Below, in pieces: positions 36,528 through 51,247 of a DNA stretch of 64,000 nt. Within the stretch, counting starts at the first letter, position 1; each line of letters begins with the position of its first letter. Origin of the DNA: Diploscapter coronatus. Lineage: Eukaryota > Nematoda > Chromadorea > Rhabditida > Rhabditidae. The stretch lies in contig OZ038422.1 in the NCBI GenBank assembly GCA_964036155.1, positions 34,371,201-34,435,200 of the forward strand, read 5' to 3'. The position numbers and the translations under genes were made by a program. The notes below the pieces were generated by a model. It made no database searches and was not told the DNA's origin. It saw only the letters and a program-made list of their open reading frames with translations.

Positions 36528-37953
36528 ACAGGAAGACAGGAACGATTGGTTAGTTAGTATCCAAAGAAGAATATGGCTAGGCTAGAAATTCCTGATTTTA
36601 AAAATTCGTTACCCAACAGAAACATAACTATGAATTTCCCATTTCAAAAAGTAGGCATCTGAATGAAAGCGATTGTTTGAGTAGATGAATATTTTATTGA
36701 TCCGATAAATTTTATATCTGCAAGAGATTTGAGAAATTGATTTGCATCAAGAAAGATGAGAAACGTAAAAACTGCAGTGAAAATCCCCGCTGTGCGTCGT
36801 GCGACAAATTTCATTAAGTGGGTTTGAAGTATGAGCAGAATATTACAAAGTTTGCACAAGTTGAAGAGTGAGGAGAAATGCCAATTTTCCACGTAAATTA
36901 GTTTGAACCATGCTTTTAAGAATTTGAAAATTACAAGTACTTGAAGTTCGAAGTAGTTAGGAATAGCTTGCAATAGCTCGAAGTGAGACGATAGGTTTCT
37001 TTTAAACCGGTTAGATTCAAGTATTCTGCAAAATTAGGGGGAAAAGCGAGGTGCTTGAAAACGACTGAGCAATGTGTTGAATTCGTTTATTCTTCATCGA
37101 GGAAAAATATCGTGAGAAAAATTCTAAATAAGCGTAGAAAGCTGAATGTCAAGAGTTTGTGAGCGAAGTGATGAGATTGTTGGAAAATACGGACAAAAAT
37201 GCAATATAAGCAAAGTTGATTGATCGGTGTACAATTTCCCTTGAAGACGTATGCCTATAAAACATTTGCTGAATATCACAAAGAAAATGAAGCTATACAG
37301 AAAAATATCATGATTATTACTAGAGAAGTTAGAAGTTGATCGAAAGTTTCATTTTGGCATTTTTAAACATGAATGTTGAAATTTCAACTTCACTTCATAT
37401 AAAGTTGAAGTCTCTCGAAATTCCCTTTGAAGTCCGACCAACCTCCTTAAAAATTAAAATAACCTAATAAGGCAAGAGAGTTGAACAAAGTGAGTTTTGA
37501 TTCGAATTGGCAATACAAATTTGACCGGTATCAGTGTGAGCCGTTTGCGCATTGAAATTGAATTAAAAATAACAAATTTCATAATTGCATTTTCCAGCTT
37601 TTTCAAAAATTCGTTTAAAAAATTGAAAATGCAACTATCGTTTTAAGAATAAGCATAGCAATAAAATATGTCAAGACAAAAAATTATTAAAAATTGAAAA
37701 TAGGAAAAACACCCCATGAAAATAAACATCAGGAGCGAGGTTTGCGTCGATATGAACAAAAACTGAACGGAAAATACGAGTGAGGATTCGAATTGTGTCG
37801 AGAGTAGCGCTGCCATTTTAGCCTATGATTTATAAGAAGATCGAAATGATCTAATTTGAGGTATGCAAGGTGTGAATGTTTGAAATGAGGAGGGAGTAAT
37901 TGACTGAAATGGAGGATTCATGAAGTCATCGGAGAAGTGATTGGTGTGAGTGA
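36528..37953. other. Intergenic between convergent pdha and peroxidase genes
   Basis: The two genes end tail to tail here, so both 3' UTRs must lie in this AT-rich stretch. No exon chain or repeat of note was found. Confidence 0.6.
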
Positions 37954-40900
37954 TTATGGAGCTCTCCAGGGCGATAAATCGACTTTCGCCAATTTACTGC
38001 ATGGTGTCAATTGGGAGCCAGCCAGCAAAAATGCGTCCTGAAATAGAATTTGTTAAAAAAAATAATGTATGAAAAAGGTCAATTGTTAAAATTTTCAAAA
38101 ATAAATAATGCACGAAAAACGTACTTGTTGTATCAGTTCGAAATTGTCAGCATTATCACAGATTATTCGCGACAACGAAGCCTTCTTGATCTGTTCCAAC
38201 TGAGCGTCCGTAAACGCACCAGGGTTCTCGTAGTAGAATCTGAAATTTCAGTGAAAACCAGAAAATATAAGAAATTTTTGAAGATCCAAGAAAATGAGCT
38301 GATTCCCAAAGAAACCTGTCTCCATTTCGAAGTCGCTTGAATTGCTCTCCGATGATGCAGCTGAGTGTCGTTCCGACCAGCCCACCAACCACAGGATCTT
38401 CCAACATGGCTCCAACGTAGAAATCAACATCATCTAAACACTCAGGTTGGCATTTAGAAACTACAAGACATAAAAAATGTGAAATTTGATAGGAATATCT
38501 TGTAATTCCCATATTGCAAATCAAAAGAAAACGCAAATCCGAGAAAATTGAAAATTTCACCTGCAGAATTGTAATTCTTGCTCAATCCAACTCGCAAATT
38601 CTTATCCAAAATCATGTCGCTGAAGTCTTCGAAGTTCGCGGCTTTCTTCAGTCCACAGAACTCTCGCATTTGGTTATATGAGGGAATCCCGTGATCTCGG
38701 CCTCTTTGAATGTTTAGAGTGCCCAAGTCAGTACTGAAAATTGCACATGAGTTGATGGAAAATGGCAAAAGAAAGGTATTTCGAACGTTGCATTCTAACA
38801 CTCCAAGGAAAACGCAAGATTGATAAGGGGAAGAAAACTCGGCTTTGTCCGACTTTCTTCGAAGTATTTTGAGTTTCCTTAAAATTACCTTCCAAACATT
38901 TTCTCTGTGATTGCGGGAGTCATTCTGTGTGGCCGTTTGACAGCGGTATGCATAAATCCACGCAAAATCGGATCTATGCCTCCTTCCCACAGGATTTTGC
39001 CAGATTTGAAGACTCCTTCCCCGAACAGGAAACCGCCTTCACTGATGTTTCTGCCATCGCTTGTCAAACGGGAGTAGCCTTCCTGAAATTCAAATTAGCG
39101 TAATTCTAGCAATCCCAAATCTTTGAAATTCATAACATGAAGAAAAAGCGTCAAGAAATTATAATCTTGCGGAATGACTCGGTTCTTTACATAGCAGATT
39201 CTCAAATGACGATTTCGCAAGCTTTTCTGGCGATTGCAGATTTTATAAGTCAAAAATTCCTACTTCAATCATTCCATGCCCAAATCTAAACGCAGCTGTT
39301 GTGAACTCATTGGCTATTGTTGCATCGACCTAAAATGATCACATCTAAGGTTTGATGAGCTGATAAGTTTGCTCACCGTATTATCATATCCTATATATTT
39401 TCCGACGACTTTATCGAAACTGACACCCAACAACTTTGGCAGATATCCTGTGTAGAGAATATGCTGAATCTCGGCCCCAACGATTTTTCGGCCCTCCTGG
39501 AAAATTCGATCTCCGTTCCATTGAGGATTCAGGCTTAGGAGATGTCGGGCGATTCTAAAAATTTGTCGAATTGGAAAATATCTAAGAACAAGGGGATAGA
39601 TAACCTGGAAAAACTGAATAACATACATGACACTATAATATTCAAAATATCAGAAATATCACAAGCAAAAAGATTTTGTTGTCTTATAACTCGCGTAGTT
39701 TCTAAATGACTCAAAAATTGCTGAATTTTACCTGTTATGTTCTCTGGCAAACAGAATGTGAAGAGAAGACAGCCCGATGAAGAGATTGGCTCGAATGTCG
39801 CCTGCAGTAAATGAGGCACTGCATTTTTCTCTGCTCGGACATTTCGACTGGTCAAATGGCAGAACGTTCTGAATTTATTTTTGGCGAAAATTATGATTCA
39901 CACAAAAATGAACCTGTGCATTGAATTGACTCATCTTCAGCAGGCCTGTCCTTCCGTCTCTGAACTTGTGCAGATCTTTCGGCGAACTTCCATAGATCAT
40001 AGAGCCTAAAAACTACCAAATCAAAGACGTTTGAAGACAGCAAAGATGTACCGTCAATGTAAGCAGTGTTCTCATTATTCTGCTCTCTCGGTTGAACATT
40101 GCAGAGCGGCGCACTTCTTGAGACTTTCAGGCATCGCTTATCTCGGAATCTGAAATTTCAAATGGTGTTCACTTTTATTCTTCCATTTCCTTGAGGATTA
40201 ACATTTTTACAGGAACTCTATTTTTCTAAACTTATAATTCCTACGCGAGATTCGGGTCCTTATCATCGATGACAACCGGCATACACTTGGACTTGACGGG
40301 ACTGCAAGTGGTGCATTGTGCAGAGGGCTGTAGGGTTGTTTTCGCCATGTCGTGAGACATAAACTGGCCCCATTGCATCATCAGGTTGTTGAACTGGAAT
40401 TGAACTTTCATTTCTCTTGAAAATTGGGAAAATCGCCAACTTTATCGTGGACAACTGATTGGGAGGACGACAACATGACTCGATTCGCCTCTCGAGACGA
40501 AGGCCGGGTTGCTTTCAAGGAGGCTAAAATCAAGGAATCAGCGAGAGGCTTCTTGGAAACTGCTTACAGATAGGCTCTCCAACATTGTCGTCATATCTCG
40601 GTGGCATATGTCGAATGTATCGTCTGAAAGCAGCACCCAGCATCGGCCTATCCAGATTGTTACAAGTTCCATCCAACGTTCGGTACATCAAATGATAGCA
40701 GAGATTCTTTCGACAGTCCACTCCGGTTGATTGCAGCTAAAATCAAAATGATGAAAATTTATCAACCTTTATCTTTTGTTTAGATAGATATTGCTTACTT
40801 CCGGGATGCACCCACTAGGTACAGCTCTCGTCACATCGTCAATTGACAGCATGTTTCTCCCGAAGTTATCTTCCACGGTATTGATTAATTGAGATGTTGT

Positions 40901-43900
40901 CATCAGCTAGAATATTCAACTTCTTTTGATTTTACAAAATCAATCGTCAAACCTCTGATGCGTGTTTCATGTCTTTGAGCACATCTTCACATCGACCGAC
41001 TGCGCTTAGGTCTGATTGAGGAATCGGAACATTGGCGAATTCACTCGAGTCTTGATCTGGTCGTCGGGTTACCGTTGTTGGAGCTGAAATTTTGTTAACT
41101 TCGGTCTATACTTGAAGGTTTTCGAAGTATTTCATCATGCAATATCTATATAGACTTTGATTAGACATGAAATATTTTTCTATTTTATTCTTCGATTTCT
41201 TTGATCCCGTATCATGAAACCCTTCGTTTTTCTTCTCAAGACGTAGAACGATGCGGTATGAGAAAGTTTGAACGCAGTGATCTAGAAAAGTACTGTGTGC
41301 ACGCGCGAAATGGCCCTATCCATCGTCATTGAAAGACTGTTTGCAGACATAGCCTTCGCTTTTGAAGGAGAAAAAGATTTAGGAAATCGCCTACACAAAC
41401 AAATTTCATTTTATTGTCAACTCGGAAAACTTTCACTCGAATCGAAAGTAGATTTGTGTTCTTATCACGTTTGAAGATAAAAATATGCAAGAAACGAGAT
41501 GACCAAAATGGAAACTAATTGTAAGGGCAAACGCATGAAAGAATATGTGAAACTTGGCATGAAGGTTATGAGAAACGTTTTGTTGACCGTATTGTCTAGA
41601 AACTTTAGGCTGTCTCAAAATTTTGTTCGAATGAAGTCTTTCTACTTTGAACGAAATTTTTTTTTTCAATTTTCATCGAGAAAATATCAATTATGTTTTA
41701 ATGATGTGCCCGCGGGTATTTTGTCGTCTTCTTTTCGATTGTTTCGATTGTCACAGGGATGGGAGAGAATTGGACAAGTTTTCTGGGTCAATTACAATAA
41801 CTTGAATCGTAAATCAAGCAGATAAAATTTCGTTGTTCGAAAAACCCTGCCATATGTTTTGCTCTTTTTTCATTCATCTAGAAAATTGTTCAATCGAATT
41901 TAAAAGAAATTTTATAAGTCCTCATTTTTCTCTTCGAAAATTACATAGACAACTTTCAAACAGGTTCAAACTAAATGAATGGAAAATTTTGGCATGACAG
42001 ACGGCAACTTTCAGATCAGTCCATTATTTTGAATGGTCGATGATTTTTTGTTTTTTTTCGAATTCTCAAGAGTTATGCGATGAAATTCACTACTTTCACA
42101 TCTTCTTGTTTAGTTCCAATCCTCGGCAGTTTCACTTCCTGTCCTTCCATTATCCTACTCAATAGTCAAAAGTGACTTGCTTTTCAAATAAGCACTATCT
42201 TCACAATATCTCTGCCTATTTTCACTTGTCTCTGCGGCTATGTTTGTGTTCACTCGACTTTCATTTCGTTCAAATCAGATGGCGTAAAATTATTTCGACT
42301 TTGTCACGGAAATAGTGAATCCTTGAAAGTTTCGATAATTGCTTACTTGAAATGAGTAATTGGAAGCTACTGGGGGGTCCAAGGAGTGATAATTTGATAA
42401 ATGGAACTATTGGGACTAATGAGGTTACAAGATTATAAGAGAATGGCAAAGTTTAAGTCCGAGGACAACAGAATTATCCCCCTTTTTCTAACCGTCTGAC
42501 TCTTCTGTTTCCATAACTGATTAGAAGAAGAAGCAGAGGATTTTGAAGGCTTTTTTTTATTTATTTTTTTTTTAAGGTGGGGATGTTTCTGATTTACAAT
42601 GCATAGATTTGTCGTGGCTCTAATCTATGACGAAGGATAGAGAAAGAAAATCGTCTAAGATAGATATACATTCACTTTCTGCAGTGCAGTCTTTAGGCTT
42701 ACAAATATCGTTGTGCAATGATAACGTCATCTCGGAATGCACTATTATCGCGCCATAGAGCGAAAGGCAGAGGGCGGGCAAGCGCGAAGTGAAAAACGGC
42801 GAAAGTTTCTTGCGACAAATGATGAATAAAGAAAATGAATGGCATTTAATGAGAAAAAGTTAACCGGTAGGCAAGAAGTCGAGTAAAAAGTAGGGCAGAT
42901 GAGTGAAAGTTGGACGGCCGAGGGCAGGAAGTAGAATAATATCACACGAGAGAAACGAAATTATAGCACATTTTGAAAGGACAGAAAAATGAAAATTTGG
43001 ACTCACGGAAAGTTGCCGGCGGTGCGGAGCAAGTCCCACATGCCAGTTGACAACTTGCTGACATCCAATCGTGATTTGCTTGACATTCTCCGATTGAGGC
43101 CTAAAATGAGTTGGTTGAATTTTTTGTGCGATCGAGAACTGTGTTGGATCAGAAATGCACTAAATTTTGCTATTTTTATTTCGATCTCAAAACTTTTCAA
43201 ATTCGCGAAACTCTTTGCATCTTTTGAGTCAAATGACTCGATTTCCTCACCCAAAACCGACACCACTCATGCTGATCGCAGCATCCGTTCGTCAAGCATT
43301 TGAAATTGGAAGTGATAGGCGGCGAAAGGGTCACCGCCTGCCCCACTACCAGGCCTGAATGAACACCACTTTTACAACACATAACAGAATCATATATTTC
43401 AATAGTTTGATTTAATTAGCATAATTAAGTTAACCGATATGGATCTTGATTTCATCTGTAAAAGGACATTCTCTTCTTTCGCTTTCTATTTTTTTTCCAT
43501 TTTTTTTTACTTTTGGCTGTGGCAAGTCGATCTTTCGTCGGTTATTTGGTTTTTTGTTCAGTCATAAATCGGGTTGAAGAAGAATAGGTGATTAAAGCAA
43601 GAAGCGAGCTTTATTATTTGGATAAAAATGAACGTTTCTAGTTTGTTTTTTCGGGGAATTCATGAAACAATTTATCGCGTTCCCGTTTATTTTAGCCGTA
43701 GAAAGCGTGGGAATTAATCTCTCCTCATCAAGGTCATCCGAGTGTCAATCTTTCAGACAGCTATTTACTCATTGATCGATATCTCCCGCCTGCATATTTG
43801 TGGTAAATCGATTCAGAATGAAAGAAAGGAATCATTGGAATGAAGCCTTATTCTACGTTACATCAGAATTTCTGCACAAATATTCAATGAAAGCTTTTTG

Positions 43901-46280
43901 GATATGACTAAAATGAGTTCAGTTTTTGACTAAATTGTCTCTATCTCATATTCTGGCAATGATTTCTTTATTTTGGTTTTTTTTCATAGAAATTCTTGTG
44001 TCGAGGGGTTCTGTGTGGTATCGAAGAAAAATTAGAACCAACCCAGTAAGATTAGATATTTGACCATTACATTATCGAGTAAAGAAGACCACTGTTCTAT
44101 GCAGAGACCTGTCTTTCTATCCCCTTCTTTTTCTTCTTCTTATCCAGGCATTGCCCACCACGACGTTTCCTTCCACTTCATCACCTGCCCGATTCCCTGA
44201 TTCTTCGCATTTCCGAATCGATAATTGACATTGTCAGTGGATTTGGGATTTGCAACGCGCTAATCCCCCTTTTGGCTTATCGCATCCAGCGTCCCTGCCC
44301 TGTCCTTTCGCCGCTTCGCAGGCGGCGGCATGAAGCCGTGATCTGCTAATTGATGCATTGCATCCCCTCTCCAGACATTGTCTTTTCTGTCAATCTTTCA
44401 ATTCCGAGGTTGACTTTGCGCTCATTCAGGGCTTATTTGGAGAACCTTACACGATTTGGAGGAAAAATAGCATCGATAAAGAAGAAAAATCGGAACTTTT
44501 CTATCGGGTGGATGGTGGATAGGGTTAGGAAGAAACCATATTTTATTTTCCTCGGGGATAGTCTCCTTCTTTGTTTTGCTGCACTCATAAATTCAATTAG
44601 TTTTTCGGCTATACAAGGCTTGGCGTGTAATTTGAATGCGCTAGAAAAACACGTGATCTCGATTGGCTTGGCATAAGCTTCATATTCGCTGTTTCGGTCT
44701 CCACATTCTCACGCTCTTTCCCCGATCGCGACTCTTGCAATTAGCCCGCGTGTCTTTTGTCGTATATGAATCTCTGCCCAGCTAATCATCTAGGCGCCAT
44801 CGATTTCCCACTTTTCCCCCCTAATTTTTTCCCGGTTTCCCCCGGCTGCCATCCATCGACCGTCAATCTGCCAAAATCCAAATAAGAAAATCCGAAAATC
44901 CGTCGGACGACGAAATTGAAATTGCGTGAACGCCGCCTCGCGTAATTTTCCAATACAACAAACGAGATTTCGCAAAGATAAATTGTGTATCTGGGAAGAA
45001 TGGAATGAAGAAGCAGCAGCCTAGAGGAAGAAGACGAAAAGAATCCACAACCTTTTCTTCCATTCATCCACTCGTGTCAATGGCAATCGCAAGGAAATAG
45101 CAGATTTACAACTAATCGTTATGTTATCACTTCAAAGAGAATAATGAAGCGCATTCATTGAATTGAGAATTACAAAACAGCGCTCAAGTTTCTGTCTGTT
45201 TGACTCTTGGCTGCATAATTGGCTGGATTGTTCTCGATTCTCGATGCAAAAGATGAACTCTTGAGAGTGTAGAGCGACACATGACCTTGACGCCCTCAGG
45301 GCACAGTTCGGCTAAAAATGCAAATGCCACGCCAAGTAAAGGCAAACTTCCCAAGGCACATGGTCGAAACGCGAGAGGTACAATGACATGAAACTAGAGT
45401 ACCCAAACCACATGATGATGCTATTATGACTCAATTCAATTCTAAATGCAGACCAAGAGTATTTTCAAAATAGAAATACGTGATTTCTGAATCGCTGAGT
45501 CTGAATTGCAACAAACAAGTGTGAATCAAAAATGCTGCCTCAGGGCAAGCAAAAATAGACACTCGAAACTAAACCGTCTCTATTATCATTGCAAAAAAAA
45601 TCGCTGAAAATAGTCTTTCAATACCCCCTACTTTATCTCTGATCATGATGGCGAAAAGTTAGCTGGTTGTGATTGCAAGAAGTGGTCAAACTTTATTCAT
45701 TTTGATCAGCTAATTTAGCGGTAATCGGTGTTTTCGAAGGAAAGTGATCCGCTGGACTGGCATTTTGACGGAAGCGCAATTAACGCGCATTAACCTTTGG
45801 ATATTTTGCGAAATGAATGACGTAGAATTTTAAAATGCGCAACGATTTTGGCTTAAACTTTTAACAGCTCATCCGGATTGAGGACAAAAGGGTAATGTTG
45901 ATAAAAATTGAGCGAGTTGTCCAAGAATCCTTACTTCCTGGAAAAGCGATTTCGAAAATTTATGGCTTTACTCGCTGCCAGAAAGGAACTGTTAAAAGAG
46001 AAAAGCTATGCTGCGCTGTTATAAAGTCAATGAGATAGAGAAGAAAAAACGAGATTATAAAGTAGTAGAGTGATGACAGAGTGAAGGGGTAAAGGAAAGG
46101 GAAATCGGGAATTGCGAATTATGAATCGACGAAGAATCCCTAACTACCACCGATTTATGACTGAACTAACGCATATCATTATCAGTTTATTATCGATAAT
46201 AAGAAAATAGCGACGGAGAAAATGAAAAATAAGTTTGAAAGGAACGCACCTGGCAGTGATAACAATAACGCAATTCGCAT
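37954..46280 (-). CDS. Secreted ShKT-domain animal heme peroxidase (MLT-7/SKPO-like)
   Basis: The minus-strand gene starts at ATG 46280 with a 31-nt exon (46280-46250, [10 protein letters not shown]) that joins in phase, over a 2.9-kb intron, to exon 43354-43251 and completes a signal peptide (GLVVGQA). A full ShKT domain follows ([20 protein letters not shown], then CQANHDWM and CQLACGTC), then a Pro/Thr linker and the peroxidase domain. Key residues are visible: distal His in [19 protein letters not shown], proximal His in [10 protein letters not shown], and [15 protein letters not shown]. The chain ends VDLSPWRAP with the stop at 37954. C. elegans MLT-7 and SKPO-1 have this architecture; MLT-7 cross-links collagen tyrosines in the cuticle with BLI-3. 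A cuticle or immune role is inference; catalysis is well supported. Confidence 0.92.
43355..46249 (-). other. Long first intron of the peroxidase gene
   Basis: The only large intron in the gene besides the 1.9-kb one at about 41.1-43.0 kb. It includes scattered GC-richer blocks (for example 44150-44350) with no exon chain on either strand. A first intron of this size commonly carries enhancers; no specific binding site is claimed. Confidence 0.5.
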
Positions 46281-49200
46281 GAAGTTCACGAGGAGAAATC
46301 GTCGTTGCTAATTTGTCAGACCAGATGTATTGAGCCTTCGGTGATCCAATAAAATCCAAGTTGAAGTTGAAAAATCGAGCAGAAAATCACGAATGTGTTA
46401 TGTGGTGGTTGCCGCCAGACTGGAAATAGATTGTAGTTGAATCGAATAGAATTATATTGTTGTGATGTTGATAGTTTCGAAGTAGAAATGCGACACACGC
46501 GAGAATAGAGGTCTTCGGGGTTTGACGATGTGTTTATCGTGGGAGGGGGGACTCTTTTTACCGAGTGTCGAGTTAGTGGACGGCGGTAGGTGTGATGGAC
46601 TGGTGAGGCAAAGGCAATGGAGTTGCGAACCTCTCCTCCTTTACTGCCCTTGTTCGTTTTCCTTCCTTCCTTCCCCTCTCTTCCTCTCCTTTCTACCTCT
46701 CTACTTCTTCAGCTTCTGCCTTCCTGCCTGCCTGACTGACTGTCGTTGACGATGCCTCTCGTCGTCGTTCGTCTCTCTGAAATCTCTCCATCTAGCATTG
46801 TCTCTCGAGTGCCCTGCCTCTCTCGGCATCACCCACGGGCAATGCATGCGGTGTGTATGTGTGAGAACGCACCAACCATACCACGAAAGAGGCAGAGCGA
46901 CAAACGAAATAGGCAGAATGATGGTATGCAGAAGAATGACAGAGACGATAAAGGGGGCGGGTCTGACATCGAGGAGAAACCCAGAGAAGCATAGCCAAGA
47001 GGCCTGAGTGAGAAATTTCATGCTAATCAATGCCCTAGGGCTTATCACAAACTAATCTCATTTTTTCTTTTGTAAATAGGAAATGCTTCAAGCGAACCTA
47101 TAAAAAGAAGGTTAATGGCGCAGACAGACTAAAGAGAACTATTTAGTTATTACAATAAAACTTTGTACGGCAACGTCCAACGACAAGCAGCAGCAGCGTG
47201 CGTTTGACCAGTCGGACGATAGATTATAGAAAATGGAGATAGCGAGAGAACGCCTCAGGCAAGAAGACAAATAAAAAATCGTACTTCCAATTCGAAGCAG
47301 ACAAAAAATAGAACAAGTAAAATTTGACAGCGCGCGCACATCATTTTACTCTCGCGTTTTTCAGGGCTTCTGCTATACTCTGCCTAACTGAAACTGTAAA
47401 TAGTCATCAAATTTAAATTGATATAGGAAGAGGGGGAGAGACAATGAAAATGGTGATGCTGCTGCCCCGAAATATGAAATACCCGACCCCTATCGGCGTC
47501 GCGTTTATAAGTATTATACTTGTTTTTGATTGACAGTAGTTTTATATTTGAAACGACGAGCCAACAGAGACCCTCTTCGAAACCTGTGAAAATATGATGA
47601 AAATGTGTCGAAATATGCCGAGAAGTAGTTTGAGAATTGAGTGACAACCTGCATGGTTTCGAGACTGGACGATGAGAAAATATCATCATCGCTTGCGTCG
47701 AGAAATAACTCGCGACAATAATAATTTCCCGACCGCTAACAATAGGTTATTCAAGAAATAAAGAGGCGGAATGCACCAAGCGAAAATCGACGCTTAAGAT
47801 CAAATTTGCCAAATTTTTTATGACCCAGCTGCCAAGAATTTTAGAAAAAAAATCATGAATAATACACAAAGACTAAACGCAATGAATTCACGAGTTCACA
47901 CCACGAGGAAGTCAACACAAGACAATGACCATAAATAAATAATCACGCTTTTTCAATCATGAAAGGGAAAGAAGTTCTATGATTCTTGGGATTCTTATGA
48001 AAAAGCACGAATAAACTGAAACCAATGCCAGATTGAAAATTCGCGGAAAAACAAGTGAAAAGCGGTTGAAACTATGCCGAGACTTGAAAGAGAGTAGTAC
48101 ATTGACCTACGAAAGTTTTCCTTAACAGACGTCGAGGAACAACTGTAACCTATGCGCAATAGCGGCTTGTGACATTTTGCGGCTGCCGAAAAATGCACGT
48201 AGAGAGAATTATGCGTGAAAAGTTTGTCGTTAGAGAAACATCGAGGCAGCAAATCGAATCGAGCGTCGATCGTTGCATCATCGGGGCTACTTGAGGTGGG
48301 AGCGAGGAAATGCCTATGCGGTACGGAATGGATTGGTGGTGGGTTAACCTGCCCGAGGATTTCAAGGGGCAAAAGGGGGAAGTCAGCAGTGGCTTCGCGC
48401 AGAGGGCAGACCGCGACCCAGACCCATAGGCAGACCAGAGAAAGCGAAACCCGGCCTAAACTGGCGATGCTGCGAATTGCATTGCATTTCTCTTAAAAAA
48501 GTGATGATGATGAAGCGCAAATATTTAGCATATAGCATATAAGCATAAAACAAGCGGTTGAAGGTGAAGTGGATGGAAATAGGAAGAGAAAATGCGAGGC
48601 GAAAATCGAAGGTAAGGATGAAAAGAGAAAAATACGCGCGGATGCCCTAGACGCATAGTGGACGCGGTTAGTGATGCCAAAAATTCTAAACTTTGATATT
48701 CTAAACCAGAAGAATCCAAGAATTTCTCTTCTATGTTCAGATAATTAATGATTTTATTTCTTAGGTTGTGTGGTATTCAATTCAATTCTAAACTAAAGCA
48801 TAAACTACCGGCAATGCATCTAATATTCGAGAAATTCTACTACAAAACGTGGCAAGTCACTAGTCGACAATTTCTACAAATTGGTTGCTCAATAAATTCT
48901 TGAAATTTCAAATTTAGACTGAAAACAAAGCGAGGTTTAGGAAAATATTAATTTTGAAATTCCGAGAACTTGTTGGACAACCCAATTCAACATCTCTCTT
49001 CCAGTAGGTTTTATAGGCAAATTTTTTGTTGTTGATTATTTGATAACGAGCGAAAGTAGGTAACAAGAAAAATCTAGTGTATTTTGACGGTGAATTTGTA
49101 GACAAAATCGGCGTGCAAATTAGCAATTGAAATTCGCTCCGCAAAAATTAGCTGTCCTGAAGTCGATTGAACATTCGGTGAAAAACAACACTCGAACCAA

Positions 49201-50018
49201 GAAATATTACGATTTTCGAAGTGAATTATCAAAAAATCTGTAACACTGAAAAATATGCAGAGGAACCTCATAACCTGATCGAATCAAATTAAACCTAACC
49301 ATATCAGTTTCTGACTGATTACGAAGAAATCAAAGATTATTCGCCGAAATTATTTTATACTGTTGCCATCTACGTTCTAATTGGAAAATGGCACGGGGGG
49401 CCCTCTTTTATGATTTTCCCACTAAATGAAAAAGTGAATATTTGACAAACGCTTAAAAATCAACTTGATGCCTTACTTTTTCGACGCTTTTCACTTTGTA
49501 TGCTACGAATTTTCGAAACAATGCTATTTGCAATTTGATAGGCTTCAATCAAATTCAAGTTTTAACGTCGCAAAAATGTATAAAAAAAAAAATGCCGGGC
49601 ACGCCTTTTGAAATTTTCTTTTGTGTTTCCGAAGGAAGAAGTGCGGCGAAAGTAGTTTTGCAATAGGTAAAATTTTGATCGAATTGCAAAAGCGAAGATG
49701 AAAATCTATAGATAAGCGATTAGAAATAATTGGTTAGAAGCCATGAAAAGTGGTGGCGAAAGAAAGGAGAATCAAGGGACATTTTGGCATGCCCTTTCTG
49801 GCTTCCAAGACAAGTATTCCACTTCCACGATCTCCCTCTTTCCGACCTCCCCATTTCATCCACTATCTCGCGCCATTTCCATTTAGACTTATCTCTTCTC
49901 TCACCCACGACACTTTCATATCCCGTGAACTTTAAAAATCACGACAAAGAGTCGAATCTTAAAATCATTTATTTTCACTTTCGTCTTTGATTTTGTTTGA
50001 AGATTGACAGATATCTGG
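46281..50018. other. Intergenic and presumed upstream region of the peroxidase gene
   Basis: No exon chain is supported on either strand. A polypyrimidine/CT-rich tract with CTTCC and CTGC runs lies at about 46618-46745. GC-richer islands at 46750-47000 and 48200-48480 have open frames on both strands but no conserved motif or matching splice junctions. Confidence 0.45.
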
Positions 50019-51136
50019 GCCCGTACCAAAGTCCTTGATTGAACTCAGCCCAATCAGATTGACCTGAGGGCTAGACTCATCTCGTAAAAAGATGACGTCA
50101 ATCTAACTCAATAGTTTACAAAGAAAATGGTTGGAAAATCACATAAATTTATATTGGAGATGTGCAGAAGACCTAATTTAGTTGCCTATAGGGTCAAAAG
50201 TGCAAGATAGTTAGGTAATTATCTCTTAATTACAGTTAGAATGAACTCTATCTAAAAATCCCTCCAAGTTAGGCTGATTGTGAGCCCAATCGAGCTAGGT
50301 TAAACCAATTAAATGGATCTAACATTCGATTGAACCCCGTCTAACGTTCGGCCGAGCGAAATAGCGTGCAAATCGGAGGAGTGCACCTCAGCCGAATATT
50401 GGGGGCAACTCTGTCCCCCAACTTCTGTCGCAGCTCAAAGAAGGAAGAATTAGTTCGATTAAACTTCGCTGAAAGCGCTCATTATTCGATTCGCTTCAAT
50501 TGTTTCAATTTTCGCTTTAGTTTTTGGCTATTTAAAAAAAATATTTTCGCTGTTATTTCTCTCATATTCTATCCTTATCTCATTATTTCAAGCTCTTTGA
50601 AATGTTTCAATCTTCTCTTCAAAATTCATTCTACTGCATCGGAATAGCCTCTAATAGTTTTAATTTAAACCAAGTTCTCACATTATCCTATGATTTTTGC
50701 GGATATTGTGAAGTCTACCCAATAAAAATAAATTTTTAAAATGCAAGTAAAACTAAATAAGAGATCATTTTAGCGCGATTTAACCTTCGTCGGTAAACTA
50801 TTTTACCTACCTTTTATCCTTTGGCAAAATAATTTAATCACGGAGTAAAACGAAGGGACCCCTCACGCGGGTTTTTGGATAGTTTTGTAATTACCTTTAA
50901 TTAGTGAGATAATTGCTACCAAATTCATAATTTTCCTCAAATTTGCATAAATTTCGCTTGTTGAGCTCGTTCGGATCAGTTAGATGGATCTAGTTTTCTC
51001 CTTTCATAAGTTCGATCGATCTAACTTTTCGAAAATTGGGACGAGAGTTCAGTCCAACCGAATATTTTTCAGGGTTGGTTGGGCTGAGGTTCGGTTGACC
51101 TCAGTTCAACAGAAGGGATACTTTGGTACGGGTCCT
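50019..51136. mobile_element. Inverted-repeat element, about 1.1 kb
   Basis: GGGCCCGTACCAAAGTCCTT at the left and the inverse of ATACTTTGGTACGGGTCC at the right begin arms that continue through TTGAACTCAGCCCAATCAG-like sequence (right arm: AACCTCAGCCCAACCAACC inverted). Internal short repeats of CCGAATATT and GGCTGAGGT/ACCTCAGCC occur near 50388 and 51080. No transposase frame. The downstream gene's 3' end lies close to the right end. Confidence 0.7.
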
Positions 51137-51247
51137 GTTTTGACGAAATCGGCCTAAAATACGAATACGAAAAAAGTCAAAATCTTATGGCTTTGCATAA
51201 CAAAAATTTATCAATTGTGAATACACGTGAAATTTCTGATCAAATGA

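Noticed and set aside
46600..48500. Several overlapping ORFs of 60-125 codons on both strands
   Set aside because: Low-complexity, mutually overlapping, no consistent splice junctions; treated as non-coding upstream DNA.
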